From positions 1,523,501 to 1,587,500 of the forward strand of contig NZ_VOQQ01000001.1 of NCBI RefSeq assembly GCF_007995055.1: DNA of 64,000 nt, in the 5' to 3' direction. Origin of the DNA: Sphingosinicella ginsenosidimutans (lineage in GTDB: Bacteria > Pseudomonadota > Alphaproteobacteria > Sphingomonadales > Sphingomonadaceae). Position 1 is the first letter of the stretch, and each line of letters begins with the position of its first letter. The notes under the pieces are model-generated. The model was not told where the DNA came from and searched no databases. It saw only the letters and a program-made list of their open reading frames with translations. Below are positions 8,469-18,645 of this stretch, one piece after another. The position numbers were made by a program, and so were the translations under genes.

Positions 8469-9428
8469 TTAAAAACGCACCACCGCAGCGCCCCAGGTGA
8501 AGCCGCCGCCCATCGCTTCGAGGACGATGAGGTCGCCTTCGCTGATTCGGCCGTCGCGCACCGCGGCGTCGAGCGCCAGCGGGACCGAGGCCGCCGACGT
8601 GTTGGCATGATCGCCGACGGTGACGACCACCTTGCCTTCGGGGAGCCCCAGCTTGCGCGCCGTCGCGTCGAGAATCCGCTTGTTGGCTTGGTGCGGAACG
8701 ACCCAATCGACATCCGCCGGCTTGTGGCCGGTGGCGTCCAGAACCTCCGTCATCACATTGGCGAGATTGACGACGGCGTGCCGGAACACCTCCTTGCCCT
8801 TCATCCTGAGCTTGCCGACCGTGCCGGTGGTGGAGGGGCCGCCATCCACGTAGAGCAGTTCGTTCTGCCGGCCGTCGGCATGAAGGCGGGTCGCGAGCAC
8901 GCCGCGGTCACCGTCCCCGGCCTTCAGCACGATCGCGCCGGCGCCGTCGCCGAACAGGACGCAGGTCGCGCGGTCCTCCCAGTCGAGGATTCGGCTGAAC
9001 GTCTCGGCGCCGATGACGAGCGCGTGATCGGCCATTCCGCCCTTCACCATATTGTCGGCGACGGAGAGGGCGTAGAGGAAGCCGGTGCAGACCGCCTGCA
9101 CGTCGAAGGCGATGCAGTCGTCGATGCCGAGCAGCGCCTGGACCTTCGTCGCGCTCGCCGGAAAGGTCTGGTCGGGCGTCGAGGTCGCGAGCACGATGAG
9201 GCCGATCTCCTCGGGAAGAACGCCGGCCGCTTCGAGCGCCTTTCGGGCCGCCGCCGCGGCGAGCGTCGCGGTGGTCTCGCCCTCGGCGGCGATGTGGCGC
9301 GCGTGGATGCCGGTGCGCTCGACGATCCATTCGTCCGATGTGTCGACCCGTTCGGCAAGCTCGGCGTTCGTCACCCGGCGCGCCGGCAGCGCGGATCCGG
9401 TTCCGACGATCATGCTGCGCCGGCTCAT
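8469..9428 (-). CDS. fabH: 3-oxoacyl-ACP synthase III (KAS III)
   Basis: Condenses acetyl-CoA with malonyl-ACP to begin fatty-acid synthesis. The 319-residue protein has the active-site cysteine in [10 protein letters not shown] (Cys114), histidine in VPHQANKRI and asparagine in [10 protein letters not shown], plus the WIVERTGI substrate loop. The start ATG overlaps the plsX stop (ATGA), the conserved coupling of phospholipid and fatty-acid initiation genes. Confidence 0.96.
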   Translation of the reverse strand: MSRRSMIVGTGSALPARRVTNAELAERVDTSDEWIVERTGIHARHIAAEGETTATLAAAAARKALEAAGVLPEEIGLIVLATSTPDQTFPASATKVQALLGIDDCIAFDVQAVCTGFLYALSVADNMVKGGMADHALVIGAETFSRILDWEDRATCVLFGDGAGAIVLKAGDGDRGVLATRLHADGRQNELLYVDGGPSTTGTVGKLRMKGKEVFRHAVVNLANVMTEVLDATGHKPADVDWVVPHQANKRILDATARKLGLPEGKVVVTVGDHANTSAASVPLALDAAVRDGRISEGDLIVLEAMGGGFTWGAAVVRF

Positions 9429-10471
9429 TGCGCGGCCGCCGGCACGTTGTGGGCGGAGATGTTGGCGAGATCCTCGCCGATCCTGCGCGTGATGTCGGCG
9501 CTCACCATCCGGGCCGCGACGCCGATCGCATTGGCGACGCCGATGTCGTTCGCGCTGCCGTGGCTCTTCACCACCAGCCCGCCGAGGCCGAGGAAGACGG
9601 CGCCATTATGGTTGTTGGGATCGAGATGGTGGCGCAGCAGCCGGGTCGCCGGCCGCGAGACCAGGAAGCCGAACTTGGAGCGCAGCGAGCTGGCGAAGGC
9701 GCGCTTGATGAGATCGGTCACGAACCGGGCCGTTCCTTCCACCGTCTTCAATGCGATATTGCCCGAAAAGCCGTCGGTCACGACCACGTCCGCCCCGCCG
9801 CGCGACAATTTGTCGCCCTCGATGAAGCCGTCGAACCGCATGTGGAGATAGTCGGCATCGCGAAGCACGGCGGCGGCCGCCTTGAGCTCGTCGGTGCCCT
9901 TGAGCTCCTCGGTGCCGATGTTGAGCAGCTGGACGCGCGGCCGATCGAGCTCGAGCACGACCCGGGCATAGGCCGCGCCCATCACCGCAAACTCGATGAG
10001 GTTGCGCGTATCGCATTCGGTGTTGGCGCCCAGATCGAGCATGACAACGTCGTTGTCGCCAAGCGTCGGCAGCAGTGCCGCGAGCGCCGGCCGGTCGATG
10101 CCCGGAAGGGTGCGCAGGGCGAGCTTGGCCATCGCCATCATCGCCCCGGTATTGCCGCCGGAGACCATCGCATGGGCGGTGCCGTCCTTCACGGCGGCGA
10201 TCGCGCGGCCCATCGAGCTGGTCTTGGCGCGACGGATCGCCTGGCTCGGCTTGTCGGTGCCGGCGATCACATCGGTGCAGTGGACGATCTCGACCGCGCT
10301 GGCGAGCGCGGGGTGCCGGATGAGTTCCGCGCGGATCGCCTCCTCGTCGCCGAACAGGATGAAGGCGAGGTCCTCGCGCTCCTTGCGCGCAAGCGCGGCG
10401 CCGGCGATCATCACCGCCGGGCCGGAATCGCCGCCCATCGCGTCGATCGCGATCCGGGGCGTTTCGCTCAC
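9425..10471 (-). CDS. plsX: Phosphate acyltransferase
   Basis: Transfers acyl groups from acyl-ACP to phosphate, giving the acyl-phosphate used by PlsY for phosphatidic acid. The 348-residue protein begins with the family signature [13 protein letters not shown] and contains SGGNTGAMM and [11 protein letters not shown] use the GTG at 10471 with GGGAG upstream, since the protein from here begins like other PlsX; a longer frame would run into rpmF. Overlaps fabH by four bases. Confidence 0.95.
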   Translation of the reverse strand: MSETPRIAIDAMGGDSGPAVMIAGAALARKEREDLAFILFGDEEAIRAELIRHPALASAVEIVHCTDVIAGTDKPSQAIRRAKTSSMGRAIAAVKDGTAHAMVSGGNTGAMMAMAKLALRTLPGIDRPALAALLPTLGDNDVVMLDLGANTECDTRNLIEFAVMGAAYARVVLELDRPRVQLLNIGTEELKGTDELKAAAAVLRDADYLHMRFDGFIEGDKLSRGGADVVVTDGFSGNIALKTVEGTARFVTDLIKRAFASSLRSKFGFLVSRPATRLLRHHLDPNNHNGAVFLGLGGLVVKSHGSANDIGVANAIGVAARMVSADITRRIGEDLANISAHNVPAAAQ

Positions 10472-10495
10472 CCGCCTGGTCTCCCGCTGATTGCC

Positions 10496-10516
10496 CCGAG
10501 GCGTCTTACGCCTCGG
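10496..10516 (-). other. Hairpin at the rpmF stop codon
   Basis: A perfect 8-bp stem (CCGAGGCG/CGCCTCGG) with a 5-base loop spans the rpmF stop. No T-run follows, so it is not a standard terminator; it may shape rpmF-plsX message levels. Confidence 0.4.
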
Positions 10517-10688
10517 TCTTCTGCACGACTTCGCGCCCGTTATAATGGCCGCAGCTGGCGCAGACATTGTGCGGAAGCTTGAGCTCGCCGCAATTCGGGC
10601 ATTCCTGATACTGGGTGGCGGTCAGCGCGTCGTGGCTGCGCCGCATGTTACGCCGCGAGGGCGAGGTCTTTCTCTTGGGGACGGCCAT
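10506..10688 (-). CDS. rpmF: 50S ribosomal protein L32
   Basis: Sixty residues starting [20 protein letters not shown], the canonical L32 N-terminus, with the four-cysteine zinc ribbon [19 protein letters not shown]32 is a late-assembling large-subunit protein. It is the first gene of the plsX-fabH-ihfA-merR transcription unit, the arrangement that links translation to lipid synthesis in many bacteria. The start ATG at 10688 is fixed by the conserved N-terminus. Confidence 0.97.
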   Translation of the reverse strand: MAVPKRKTSPSRRNMRRSHDALTATQYQECPNCGELKLPHNVCASCGHYNGREVVQKTEA

Positions 10689-10875
10689 TGCGCACCTGTT
10701 CCAGTTCGTCTTGAAAATAGATGTGGCGATCGCGGGCCGCTGGATCAACGGCCCGTGGGGCCGCTGGCCTCGCGGCCTTGCTGCTCTCGCATGAAGGCGC
10801 CGCCTATAGCGATTTCACGCGCCGTTGCAAGCGAAGCCCGCGCGTGCCAAGCGCGAACAGGAAGGGACCCTGAAG

Positions 10876-11319
10876 ATGATCCTGCCGATCACGCTCACCA
10901 TCGCCGGCGCCGCGGCGATCCTCAACCTCTGGCTCTCGCTCCGCGTCGGCCTGCTGAGACACCGGCTCAAGATCAGCATCGGCGACGGCGGCGACGAGCG
11001 CGTCGCCCGGCGGATGCGGGCGCACGCGAATTTCGCGGAGAACATGCCGATCATGCTCATCCTGGTCGGTTTCGTCGAACTCGCGACAGGCGGCGGCCTG
11101 TGGTTGTGGGGGGCGGGGATCGTGTTCATTTTCGCCCGGATTCTCCACGCCTTCGGCATGGATCGCCAAGGCGCCAATGCCCTGCGCGGCATCGGCATCC
11201 TTTTGACGCTCCTGACCCAGCTTGCGCTCGGCATCTGGGCGATCCTGATCGCCTATCAGAGCCCGGCGCTGCACGCGTCCACCCACCCCCGCGGGCAGGA
11301 GATTTCGATCGGCCGCTAG
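10876..11319 (+). CDS. MAPEG family membrane protein
   Basis: A 147-residue protein with four transmembrane helices and the MAPEG signature of acidic and basic residues between helices 1 and 2 (RVARRMRAHANFAENMPIML). Eukaryotic members are glutathione-dependent enzymes of eicosanoid metabolism; bacterial roles are mostly undefined. The ATG at 10876 follows AGGAAGGG. It overlaps the convergent MBL hydrolase gene by four bases. Confidence 0.88.
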   Translation: MILPITLTIAGAAAILNLWLSLRVGLLRHRLKISIGDGGDERVARRMRAHANFAENMPIMLILVGFVELATGGGLWLWGAGIVFIFARILHAFGMDRQGANALRGIGILLTLLTQLALGIWAILIAYQSPALHASTHPRGQEISIGR

Positions 11320-11978
11320 GCCCGCGCCAGGACCCGATCGGCGACGAACGGATTGGACTGGCGCTCGCGGCCAAAGCTGCTCATCGGGCCGTGGCCGGGG
11401 ACGAAGGCGGTGTCGTCGCCAAGCGGCCAGAGCCGACCGGTGATCGCGTCGATCAGGTCCTGGTGATTGCCCATCGGGAAATCGGTGCGGCCGATCGATC
11501 CCTGGAACAGCACGTCGCCGACGATGGCGAGCTTCGAGTCCGGATGGTGGAAGACGACGTGGCCCGGCGTGTGGCCCGGGCAGTGATAGACGTCGAAGAC
11601 GAGCGCGCCGACCGTCACCTGGTCGCCGTTCACCAGCCAGCGATCGGGCTCGAACGGCTTGCCGGTGATTCCGTAACTGCGTCCGTCATCCTCCAGCCGC
11701 GCGATCCAGAACCGGTCCGCCTCGTGCGGCCCCTCGATCGGAACGCCAAGCTCGTCGGCCAGGATCTTCGCCGATCCGCAATGGTCGATATGGCCATGGG
11801 TGACGAGGATCTTCTCGATCGTGACGCCATGCTGCGCCGCCGCCGCCTTCAGCCGCGGCAGGTCGCCTCCGGGATCCGTGAAGGCGCCACGCATCGTGGC
11901 GGTGCACCAGATCAGGCAGCAATTCTGCTGCAACGGAGTCACCGGGATGATGGCGGCCTGGAGGGGCGGGGTCGTCAT
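11316..11978 (-). CDS. MBL-fold metallo-hydrolase (glyoxalase II-like)
   Basis: A 220-residue metallo-beta-lactamase-fold hydrolase. The dinuclear metal site is visible: THGHIDH, the later histidine in CPGHTPGH, the aspartate in VGDVLF and a C-terminal VPGHGP. Members of this short GloB-like branch hydrolyse thioesters such as S-lactoylglutathione, or act on related sulfur compounds. The ATG at 11978 (MTTPPLQAAI) fits the family; upstream Met/Arg-rich codons are unlikely to be translated. Confidence 0.88.
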   Translation of the reverse strand: MTTPPLQAAIIPVTPLQQNCCLIWCTATMRGAFTDPGGDLPRLKAAAAQHGVTIEKILVTHGHIDHCGSAKILADELGVPIEGPHEADRFWIARLEDDGRSYGITGKPFEPDRWLVNGDQVTVGALVFDVYHCPGHTPGHVVFHHPDSKLAIVGDVLFQGSIGRTDFPMGNHQDLIDAITGRLWPLGDDTAFVPGHGPMSSFGRERQSNPFVADRVLARA

Positions 11979-12043
11979 GCACCGCGACATGGCGCGCCGG
12001 CGCCCGGGATACAAGCGCCCGGCGATCATGCTACGCAGGCGCG

Positions 12044-12871
12044 ATGAAGCCCTCGCCGATCCTCGTCGCCTTGTGCCTGCTCGGGGGCTGCGCGATGGCG
12101 TTCGAGGGCGGTGGCCTGCTGCCGGCCCGCTTCGCGCCCCCGCCGAGCGTTGCCGAGGACCGGCTCGACGCCCCCTATGTGCCGACGCCCGAGCCCGTGG
12201 TCGAAGCGATGCTCGATCTCGCCGGCGTTGGCCCGGACGATTATCTCATCGATCTCGGCTCCGGCGACGGGCGGATTCCCATCGCCGCGGGCCGCCGCGG
12301 GGCCCGCGCGCTCGGTGTCGATATCGATCCCGAGCGGATCGCCCAGGCGAATCTTGCCGCCCAATTGGCCGGAGTCGAAGGCCGCGTGTCCTTCCGCCGG
12401 CAGGACATGTTCGAAACGTCGATCGCCGATGCGAGCGTGGTCGCGATGTACCTTCTGCCGGATATCAACCTGCGCCTTCGCCCCCGCCTGCTGACCGAGC
12501 TCAGGCCGGGGACGCGGGTGGTGACCCACGCCTTCACGATGGGCGATTGGGCGCCCGACCAGCGCCGCGTGATCGGCGAGCGCAACATCTACCTGTGGAT
12601 CGTGCCCGCCGTGGTCGAGGGGCGCTGGGAACTGACCGAGGGCAACGGACCGCCGGCGACGCTCGTCCTTGAACAGCATTTCCAGACGGTCGGCGGAACG
12701 CTGGCCGGCGCGGGCGGCGTCGCCTCGATTCGCGAGGCGCGGCTTCGTGGCTCGGACTTCAGCTTCACCGTCGATACCGCGTCCGGGCCGCGAACCTATC
12801 GCGGCATCGTCTCCGACGATTCGATCGTTCCCGAGTCGGGTCGGGCCTGGCGCGCGCGCCGCGTCGGTTAA
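12044..12871 (+). CDS. Class I SAM methyltransferase-like protein with lipobox
   Basis: The 275-residue product has a methyltransferase core: motif I LIDLGSGDGRIPIAA near residues 68-82 and the acidic LGVDIDPERIAQAN. The first 16 residues, MKPSPILVALCLLGGC, are a lipoprotein signal with lipobox LGGC. A Rossmann methyltransferase on the outer face of a membrane is odd because SAM is cytosolic; either it does another job there or the N-terminus is not cleaved. About 100 C-terminal residues look like a separate beta-rich domain. Its stop overlaps the convergent DUF4328 gene. Confidence 0.8.
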   Translation: MKPSPILVALCLLGGCAMAFEGGGLLPARFAPPPSVAEDRLDAPYVPTPEPVVEAMLDLAGVGPDDYLIDLGSGDGRIPIAAGRRGARALGVDIDPERIAQANLAAQLAGVEGRVSFRRQDMFETSIADASVVAMYLLPDINLRLRPRLLTELRPGTRVVTHAFTMGDWAPDQRRVIGERNIYLWIVPAVVEGRWELTEGNGPPATLVLEQHFQTVGGTLAGAGGVASIREARLRGSDFSFTVDTASGPRTYRGIVSDDSIVPESGRAWRARRVG

Positions 12872-13464
12872 TCGAAGACGCCTTCGATCCGGACGGCCGC
12901 CTGGCGCTTCGCGACGCCGGCGATGATCCACGCGAGCGCGAGGGCGGCGCCCATCGACAGCAGGTCCGCTCCCGCAGCGACCGTCTCGCCGACGCGAACG
13001 GCCTCGGCATCGGGCTCGGAGGTCAGGCGGAATGCCACGATCTCCGCGACGTTCGACGCGATCCACAAGGTCCACCAGACCGGGAGCATGATCGGCTGCG
13101 GGACAAGCTGCCAATCTCTCGGATTGGTGCTCGCCTTCCACAGCTCGCGCATCGCGAGAAAGGGCATGACGAGATTGCCGAGGGGAATGAAAAACCAGCC
13201 GACCGCCAGGCCCGGGCTCACCATCATCTCGGTCGCGCCAAGCGCGCGCACGTTCCTCTGCGCGCGGTTGATCCAGGTCAGCACCGATGCCGCGCAGGCA
13301 AGGAAGATCACCAGCCGGGCCACAGCAGCGAGGATCACCGACGAGTCGTCGAGAGAGGACTCCCGCTCCAGTCCCAGCGCGACCGAGGCGGCCGCGAACG
13401 CCGCCCAGATGCACAACATGATCCGCGCGGCGCGGCCGGACGGGGGCCCGTTCCCCGGACTCAC
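12868..13464 (-). CDS. DUF4328-like multi-pass membrane protein
   Basis: A 198-residue protein with about four hydrophobic helices and the segments WINRAQRNVRALGA, GWFFIPLGNLVMPFLAMREL and LVPQPIMLPVWW that mark DUF4328 proteins. Function unknown. I choose the GTG at 13464, which overlaps the stop of the upstream gene as GTGA; the first in-frame ATG is 17 codons later and would leave a 50-base gap. The pair with the upstream membrane protein suggests one operon. Confidence 0.72.
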   Translation of the reverse strand: MSPGNGPPSGRAARIMLCIWAAFAAASVALGLERESSLDDSSVILAAVARLVIFLACAASVLTWINRAQRNVRALGATEMMVSPGLAVGWFFIPLGNLVMPFLAMRELWKASTNPRDWQLVPQPIMLPVWWTLWIASNVAEIVAFRLTSEPDAEAVRVGETVAAGADLLSMGAALALAWIIAGVAKRQAAVRIEGVFD

Positions 13465-13982
13465 GCTTGCGCCGCGATCGTGGTTCCACCCGGCCGGTAG
13501 GCGTTGTCCGCCTCGAACTGGGCCGTCGCCTCTGCGCGGGTCTTGCGCGTCAGGATGTAGCCGACGATCCCGAGGATCATCACGCCGAGCCCGAGAAGGG
13601 AGATTCCCCCATAGACGAGGATCGCGACCGCGACGAGGGCGAAGCCCAGGATCGCGAGGATCAGCAGCGCCTTCTCGTTGTTGCGCGGATAGCCGAAGAC
13701 GCAATTGCCCTGGCTGTCGCGAATGCCGTGCAGGCCGCGATGATCGAAGGCGGTGAAGAGGTAGAATCGCCCGCTCGTGCCGGGGACCAGCGCCGCGCCG
13801 ACGTCGCCGTCGACGATCGACTTGGCAATCGATTTCTCGCTGCCGTCGGCGAGGCGGAATTTCAGCCGGTCGTAGATGCGGATCTTGCCGACGGCGCGCC
13901 GGAGCACCGCCTCCTCGAGCGTGCCGTCGATCGTTGAGACGCCCATGCCGTCCTCCCCCGTTGGAACGACGGCATTGCTCAT
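13461..13982 (-). CDS. Hypothetical membrane protein
   Basis: A 173-residue protein: about 100 soluble residues containing [20 protein letters not shown], then two closely spaced transmembrane helices near residues 105-145, then a short polar tail. I do not recognise the family. It is the first gene of a two-gene operon with the DUF4328-like gene (GTGA overlap), and 36 bases downstream of the convergent-side sdaA stop. Both products look like inner-membrane proteins of unknown role. Confidence 0.75.
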   Translation of the reverse strand: MSNAVVPTGEDGMGVSTIDGTLEEAVLRRAVGKIRIYDRLKFRLADGSEKSIAKSIVDGDVGAALVPGTSGRFYLFTAFDHRGLHGIRDSQGNCVFGYPRNNEKALLILAILGFALVAVAILVYGGISLLGLGVMILGIVGYILTRKTRAEATAQFEADNAYRPGGTTIAAQA

Positions 13983-14018
13983 CGCAAAAGCCGGAGAGTC
14001 AAGCCGGCGGCGACGAAC

Positions 14019-15395
14019 TCAACATTCCACCACGTTGACCGCGAGGCCGCCGAGGCTCGTCTCCTTGTAGCGCTCGTTCATGTCGAGCCCGGTCTTGCGC
14101 ATCGTCTCGATCACCTGGTCGAGGCTGACGCGGTGGGAGCCGTCGCCGATCAGGGCGAGTCGCGAGGCTTCGATCGCCTTGACCGCGCCGACGGCGTTGC
14201 GTTCGATGCACGGCACCTGGACAAGCCCGCCGACCGGATCGCAGGTGAGGCCGAGATTGTGCTCCATGCCGATCTCGGCCGCATTCTCGACCTGGCCCGG
14301 TGAACCGCCGAGCGCCGCCGTCAGCCCTGCCGCCGCCATCGAGCAGGCGACGCCGACCTCGCCCTGGCAGCCGACCTCGGCGCCGGAGATGGAGGCATTT
14401 TCCTTGAACAAGGAGCCGATCGCCGCGGCGGTGAGCAGGAAGGTCCGCACGCCCTCGGCGCAAGCGCGCGGCGTGAACCGCTGGTAATAACGAAGCACCG
14501 CGGGAACGATGCCGGCCGCGCCGTTGGTCGGCGCCGTCACGACCTTGCCGCCGGCCGCATTCTCCTCATTGACCGCAAGCGCCCACAAATTGACCCAGTC
14601 TATCACGGTGAGCGGGTCCTGGAGCGCGCGCTCGGCCCGATCGAGCAGCGTGCGGTGGAGCGCCGGGGCGCGGCGCTTTACCGCGAGCCCGCCCGGCAGG
14701 ACGCCGCCCTGGCTCATGCCGCGATCGATGCAGGCGGACATGGCGGCCGCGATCGCGTCCAGCTTCGCGTCGATCTCGGCGTCCGAGAGGGTCGCGCGCT
14801 CGTTGATTCGGGCGATGTCCGCGAAATCGAGCCCCTCGCGCGCGGAGATGGCGAGCAGCTCGGCCCCCGAGCTGAAGCGGTAGGGCACGTCCCACGCACC
14901 GTCGGGCGGTGCGTTGCGTGCGACCGTCGCCTCGTCGACCACCGCGCCGCCGCCGACCGAATAATAGATGCCCGCCTCGCGCGATCCGTCCGCCAGCTCC
15001 GCGGTGAATCGCATGCCGTTGGAATGATGGGGCAGCTTCTCGCGCTGATGAAACAGGAGATCGCGGCTCTCGACGAAGCCGATCTCATGCGTCCCGCCGA
15101 GCCTGAGCCTGGCCGACGCGCGGATCCGCTCGACCTTGGCATCGGCGGCGTCGGGATCGATCGACTCCGGCCGCTCACCGGCAAGGCCGAGCAGGATCGC
15201 GCGATCGGTGGCATGGCCCTTCCCGGTCAGCGCGAGCGAGCCGTAGAGATCGACCTGGACCCGCTCGGTCGCGGCCAGCAGATTGCGTTCGGCAAGGCCC
15301 TCGACAAAGCGGCACGCGGCCGTCATCGGACCCATCGTGTGCGAACTGGACGGACCGACGCCGATCTTGAACAGATCGAAGACGCTGCAAACCAA
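14019..15395 (-). CDS. sdaA: L-serine dehydratase, single-chain iron-sulfur type
   Basis: Deaminates L-serine to pyruvate and ammonia. The 458-residue protein joins the beta domain ([20 protein letters not shown]) and alpha domain in one chain. Cysteines for the [4Fe-4S] cluster are in [12 protein letters not shown] and [14 protein letters not shown]. The only start giving the conserved N-terminus is a TTG at 15395, preceded by GGGAGAGG; there is no ATG or GTG nearby. Use of TTG may hold expression low. The gene is divergent from pabB-pabC. Confidence 0.93.
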   Translation of the reverse strand: MVCSVFDLFKIGVGPSSSHTMGPMTAACRFVEGLAERNLLAATERVQVDLYGSLALTGKGHATDRAILLGLAGERPESIDPDAADAKVERIRASARLRLGGTHEIGFVESRDLLFHQREKLPHHSNGMRFTAELADGSREAGIYYSVGGGAVVDEATVARNAPPDGAWDVPYRFSSGAELLAISAREGLDFADIARINERATLSDAEIDAKLDAIAAAMSACIDRGMSQGGVLPGGLAVKRRAPALHRTLLDRAERALQDPLTVIDWVNLWALAVNEENAAGGKVVTAPTNGAAGIVPAVLRYYQRFTPRACAEGVRTFLLTAAAIGSLFKENASISGAEVGCQGEVGVACSMAAAGLTAALGGSPGQVENAAEIGMEHNLGLTCDPVGGLVQVPCIERNAVGAVKAIEASRLALIGDGSHRVSLDQVIETMRKTGLDMNERYKETSLGGLAVNVVEC

Positions 15396-15437
15396 GACAC
15401 CTCTCCCGGTGCGGCGGCATGGACCGGCGCGCGGCCG

Positions 15438-17144
15438 ATGACAAGCGTGCCGTTCGTGCTGCTCGACGATGCCCGGCGCGGCGGCCGCGCGCTCTTGTTC
15501 AAACAGCCGCGGGAGGTTGTCGAAACGCGCGATTTCGCGGACGTGCGCGCCTGCCTCGCGCGGCTTCGCGGCCGGGAAGCGGCCGGCTTTCTCTCCTACG
15601 AGGCGGGCCATGCGCTGGAGGACAGGCTCGCGCCGCTGCGCGCCGCGCCGGCAGCGGGCGATCCGCCGCTGCTGTGGTTCGGCCTGTTCGATCGGGTCGA
15701 GGAAATCGACGCGCGCGGCTGGCTGCCCAATCCGGAGGGCGGCTGGTGCGGGCGGGCGCGGCCACTGGTCGATCGCATCGATTACGAAGCCTGGGTGGCG
15801 CGCGCGCTCGATCATATCCGCGACGGCGACATCTACCAGGCGAACCTGACCTTCCAGGCCGAGGTCCGCACGGCCGGCCATCCGCTCGCCGTCTATGCGG
15901 CGCTCAGGCGGCGCCAGTCGGCCGGCCATGGCGCCGTGGTCTTCACCGGCGCGCACTGGATATTGTCGCTTTCGCCGGAGCTGTTCTTCGCCGTCGAGGG
16001 CAGCCGGGTCACGACCCGGCCGATGAAGGGCACGGCGCCGCCCGGGACCGATCCGGAGGCGCTTCGCGACGATCCCAAGCAGCGCGCCGAGAATCTGATG
16101 ATCGTCGATCTGCTCCGCAACGATCTCTCGCGGGTCGCGCGCACGGGTAGCGTCGCGGTGCCCCGCCTGTTCGAGGTGGAGCCATATCCGACGGTGCTGC
16201 AGCTCACCTCGACGGTCACCGCCGATCTCGACGAGGGCAGGGACGCGATCGATCTGCTCCAGGCGATCTTTCCGTGCGGATCGATCACGGGCGCACCAAA
16301 AATCCGCGCGATGGAAATCATCCACGATCTCGAAACCGGGCCGCGCGGCGTGTATTGCGGCGCGATCGGGAGGGTTGCGCCAACGGGCGAAGCGGCGTTC
16401 AACGTCGCGATCCGGACGCTGACGATGACGCCGGGCGCGAACCGGGCGCGCATCGGTCTTGGCGCCGGCATCGTCATCGACAGCCGTCCGGCCGATGAAT
16501 GGCGGGAATGTTTGGGCAAAGGGGATTTCTTGGAAGACCGCAGGCCATTCGATCTGATCGAGACGATGCGGTTCGATCCGCATGAGGGCCTCGCCGAGAT
16601 CGATCGCCACCTGGCCCGGATGAAGGCGAGCGCGGAGGCGCTCGATTTCGCTTTCGACCGGCACGAGGCGCGCAACGAGCTTCAGGCGGCGACCTTTCGC
16701 GCCGGGCCGAGCAAGGTGCGCCTGCGCCTGTCGCGAAGCGGCGCGATGGCGGTCGAGGTTCGCCCGCTCGGCCCGCCGCCTGATGGGCCGGTCGCGGTCC
16801 GGCTGGCCGCGCGGTCGCTGAGGGCCGACGACTTCCGCCTCGCCCACAAGACCAGCGACCGTTCCTTCTACGACGATGCGCGAGCCGCATCGGGCGCGTT
16901 CGAGTTGCTGTTCACCGACGCCGAGGGCTTCCTGACGGAAGGCAGCTTCACCAACCTCTTCGTGGCGAAAGGGGACAAGCTCGCGACGCCGCCGTTGTCG
17001 CGCGGTCTCCTGCCGGGCCTGCTGCGCGCCCGCCTGATCGACGAAGGCGAGGCGGCGGAGGCGGATCTGCGGGCCGAGGATCTCGCCGGCGGATTTTGGA
17101 TCGGAAATTCGGTGCGCGGCCTGATCCGCGCCCGGCTCGTCTAG
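15438..17144 (+). CDS. pabB: Fused aminodeoxychorismate synthase I / aminodeoxychorismate lyase
   Basis: A 568-residue fusion for p-aminobenzoate (folate) synthesis. Residues 1 to about 350 are the chorismate-binding PabB domain, with PMKGTAPPG and [18 protein letters not shown]. The rest is a class IV aminotransferase-fold PabC lyase, with the PLP lysine in LAHKTSDR and EGSFTNLF near its end. It converts chorismate to aminodeoxychorismate and then releases pyruvate to give PABA; the glutamine amidotransferase PabA must come from elsewhere. ATG at 15438. Its stop overlaps the convergent pdeM gene by four bases. Confidence 0.93.
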   Translation: MTSVPFVLLDDARRGGRALLFKQPREVVETRDFADVRACLARLRGREAAGFLSYEAGHALEDRLAPLRAAPAAGDPPLLWFGLFDRVEEIDARGWLPNPEGGWCGRARPLVDRIDYEAWVARALDHIRDGDIYQANLTFQAEVRTAGHPLAVYAALRRRQSAGHGAVVFTGAHWILSLSPELFFAVEGSRVTTRPMKGTAPPGTDPEALRDDPKQRAENLMIVDLLRNDLSRVARTGSVAVPRLFEVEPYPTVLQLTSTVTADLDEGRDAIDLLQAIFPCGSITGAPKIRAMEIIHDLETGPRGVYCGAIGRVAPTGEAAFNVAIRTLTMTPGANRARIGLGAGIVIDSRPADEWRECLGKGDFLEDRRPFDLIETMRFDPHEGLAEIDRHLARMKASAEALDFAFDRHEARNELQAATFRAGPSKVRLRLSRSGAMAVEVRPLGPPPDGPVAVRLAARSLRADDFRLAHKTSDRSFYDDARAASGAFELLFTDAEGFLTEGSFTNLFVAKGDKLATPPLSRGLLPGLLRARLIDEGEAAEADLRAEDLAGGFWIGNSVRGLIRARLV

Positions 17145-17803
17145 GCTGCGAGAGGGAAGCGGAGCAGCCGGCCGGCGATCGGCACCAGCGCTTCTCCCGG
17201 CCCGCCGAGGGCGCGGCCGATCTCGGGATGCCGTGCGTCGAGCCCGCCGGTCAACGCGCCGAAGGCAGGCAGGATCAGCTTGCGGCCGGTGGCGACGAAG
17301 CAGCGCCGCGATACGAGCCGGCCGCGCCGCGCGACGCGCAGCTTCGGGTGGAAATGGCCGGAAAGTTCGGGCCTGGTCTCGCGCGGGTCGGCCTCGTGGC
17401 GCAGGACCAGGCCGTCGACCACCGCCTCTTCCATCAGCCGCCCGCCGCACGGATCGGCGACGACCGGGTCGTGGTTGCCGGTGATCCAGGTCCAGGCGGT
17501 GCGCGACGTGAGCCCGAGCAGCAGGGCGCGGGCCTCATCGGAAAGGCGCTCGCAGCCGTCCCGGTCGTGGAAGCTGTCGCCAAGGCACCAGATTTCGCGC
17601 GCGTCGGTGACCGCCGCGAGCGCGGAAAGATCGTGCAGCGTCGCCAGCGAATCATAAGGCGGCAGCATCTGGCCGCCGGCGGCGAACCAGCTCGCCTTTT
17701 CGAGATGGAGATCGGCGACGAGCAGCGCCCGGCGCGCCGGCCAGTGAAGCGCGCCCTGCGGCAGGGCCGTCAATTGATGTCCACAGAACGAAAAGGGAAC
17801 CAT
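17141..17803 (-). CDS. pdeM: Ligase-associated DNA damage response endonuclease PdeM
   Basis: A 220-residue calcineurin-like phosphoesterase. Metal-binding motifs are all present: ADLHLEK, GDSFHD, TGNHD and SGHFHP. PdeM belongs to the LHR (ligase-helicase-repair) gene set with a DEXH helicase, an MBL exonuclease and an ATP-dependent ligase. Here it lies about 4.6 kb from the helicase rather than directly after it. Activity as an endonuclease is known for the family, not shown here. Confidence 0.9.
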   Translation of the reverse strand: MVPFSFCGHQLTALPQGALHWPARRALLVADLHLEKASWFAAGGQMLPPYDSLATLHDLSALAAVTDAREIWCLGDSFHDRDGCERLSDEARALLLGLTSRTAWTWITGNHDPVVADPCGGRLMEEAVVDGLVLRHEADPRETRPELSGHFHPKLRVARRGRLVSRRCFVATGRKLILPAFGALTGGLDARHPEIGRALGGPGEALVPIAGRLLRFPLAA

Positions 17804-17841
17804 AAGCCCGCTATAGCGCGGGCGGCGACGGGTTCAATCGC

Positions 17842-17991
17842 TCAACGCGCGGCGTGCGACGAAGCGACGGGCGACGGAGCCGCAGCCGGCGCGGCCTCGG
17901 CCTGGTGGGTCACCAGGAACAGGAGACCGCCGAAGACAAAGCCCTGGCCGACAAGCGCGAACGGGTTCTGCATTTTCTTCCACAGCTTCAT
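17842..17991 (-). CDS. Small single-pass membrane protein
   Basis: Forty-nine residues: a basic, aromatic start MKLWKKMQNP, one hydrophobic helix FALVGQGFVFGGLLFLVTH and an Ala/Pro/Ser-rich tail. I do not recognise a family. Topology would be N-in with the tail outside. The ribosome site is weak (GAGA), so the gene is less certain than its neighbours. It lies between hsp20 and pdeM on the same strand and could be read from the hsp20 promoter. Confidence 0.45.
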   Translation of the reverse strand: MKLWKKMQNPFALVGQGFVFGGLLFLVTHQAEAAPAAAPSPVASSHAAR

Positions 17992-18125
17992 GGCAGGTCT
18001 CTTGTCTTGTCTTCCTTGTCGAGACCGGCGCCGCCGGGAACGAGGCCCGTGGCGCCGGTTCGGGCGTGATGCCCCGCCGGCGATGGATCGCGCCTGAATC
18101 GCGCATTCATCGCCGGGCAAGGCGT

Positions 18126-18150
18126 CCGGCGCCGCGACGGGCGGCGCCGG
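18126..18150 (-). other. GC-rich hairpin after hsp20
   Basis: A perfect 9-bp stem CCGGCGCCG/CGGCGCCGG with a 7-base loop starts 15 bases beyond the hsp20 stop. There is no T-run, so it may slow or protect the message rather than end it. Confidence 0.35.
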
Positions 18151-18165
18151 GTTCTTCAATCGCGG

Positions 18166-18645
18166 TCAGGCGGCCTTCGCCTCCTCGCGCGTCTTTTCCA
18201 CCGGCACGGAGGCCAGCTCCTGAGTCTGGCCGCCAATCGCGATCTTGCGAGGCTTCATCGCCTCGGGCACCTCGCGCACGAGATCGATGGCGAGCAGCCC
18301 GTCGGCAAGGTCGGCGCCGGTCACGCGCACGAAATCGGCGAGCTCGAAGCGCCGCTCGAACGCGCGGGTGGCGATGCCGACGTGCAGGAAATTGCCGTCA
18401 CGGTTGCGGCTCTCCGCCTTGCGGCCGGCGATGACCAGCATGTTCTGCTGCGCGGTGATCTCGAGTTCGTCGGGCTTGAAGCCGGCGACCGCGAGCGTGA
18501 TCCGGTAGCTGTCGTCGCCAAGCTTCTCGATATCGAAGGGCGGGAAGTTGTCCTGCTCGGCGCGGTTCGCATTTTCGAGGAAGTCGAACAGCCGGTCGAA
18601 GCCGACGGTCGCGCGACGATAGGGGGATAGATCAAAGCCTCTCAT
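18166..18645 (-). CDS. hspA: Small heat-shock protein Hsp20 (IbpA-like)
   Basis: A 159-residue alpha-crystallin chaperone that binds unfolding proteins. It begins MRGFDLSPYRRATVGFDRLF, typical of class A rhizobial/IbpA proteins, followed by the crystallin domain (FDIEKLGDDSYRITLAVAGF) and the conserved DGLLAIDL before the C-terminal tail. Of three in-frame ATGs (18657, 18648, 18645) the last has correct spacing to GGAGGA. An RpoH-like promoter and a ROSE-like leader lie directly upstream, so control by temperature at both transcription and translation is likely. Confidence 0.93.
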   Translation of the reverse strand: MRGFDLSPYRRATVGFDRLFDFLENANRAEQDNFPPFDIEKLGDDSYRITLAVAGFKPDELEITAQQNMLVIAGRKAESRNRDGNFLHVGIATRAFERRFELADFVRVTGADLADGLLAIDLVREVPEAMKPRKIAIGGQTQELASVPVEKTREEAKAA

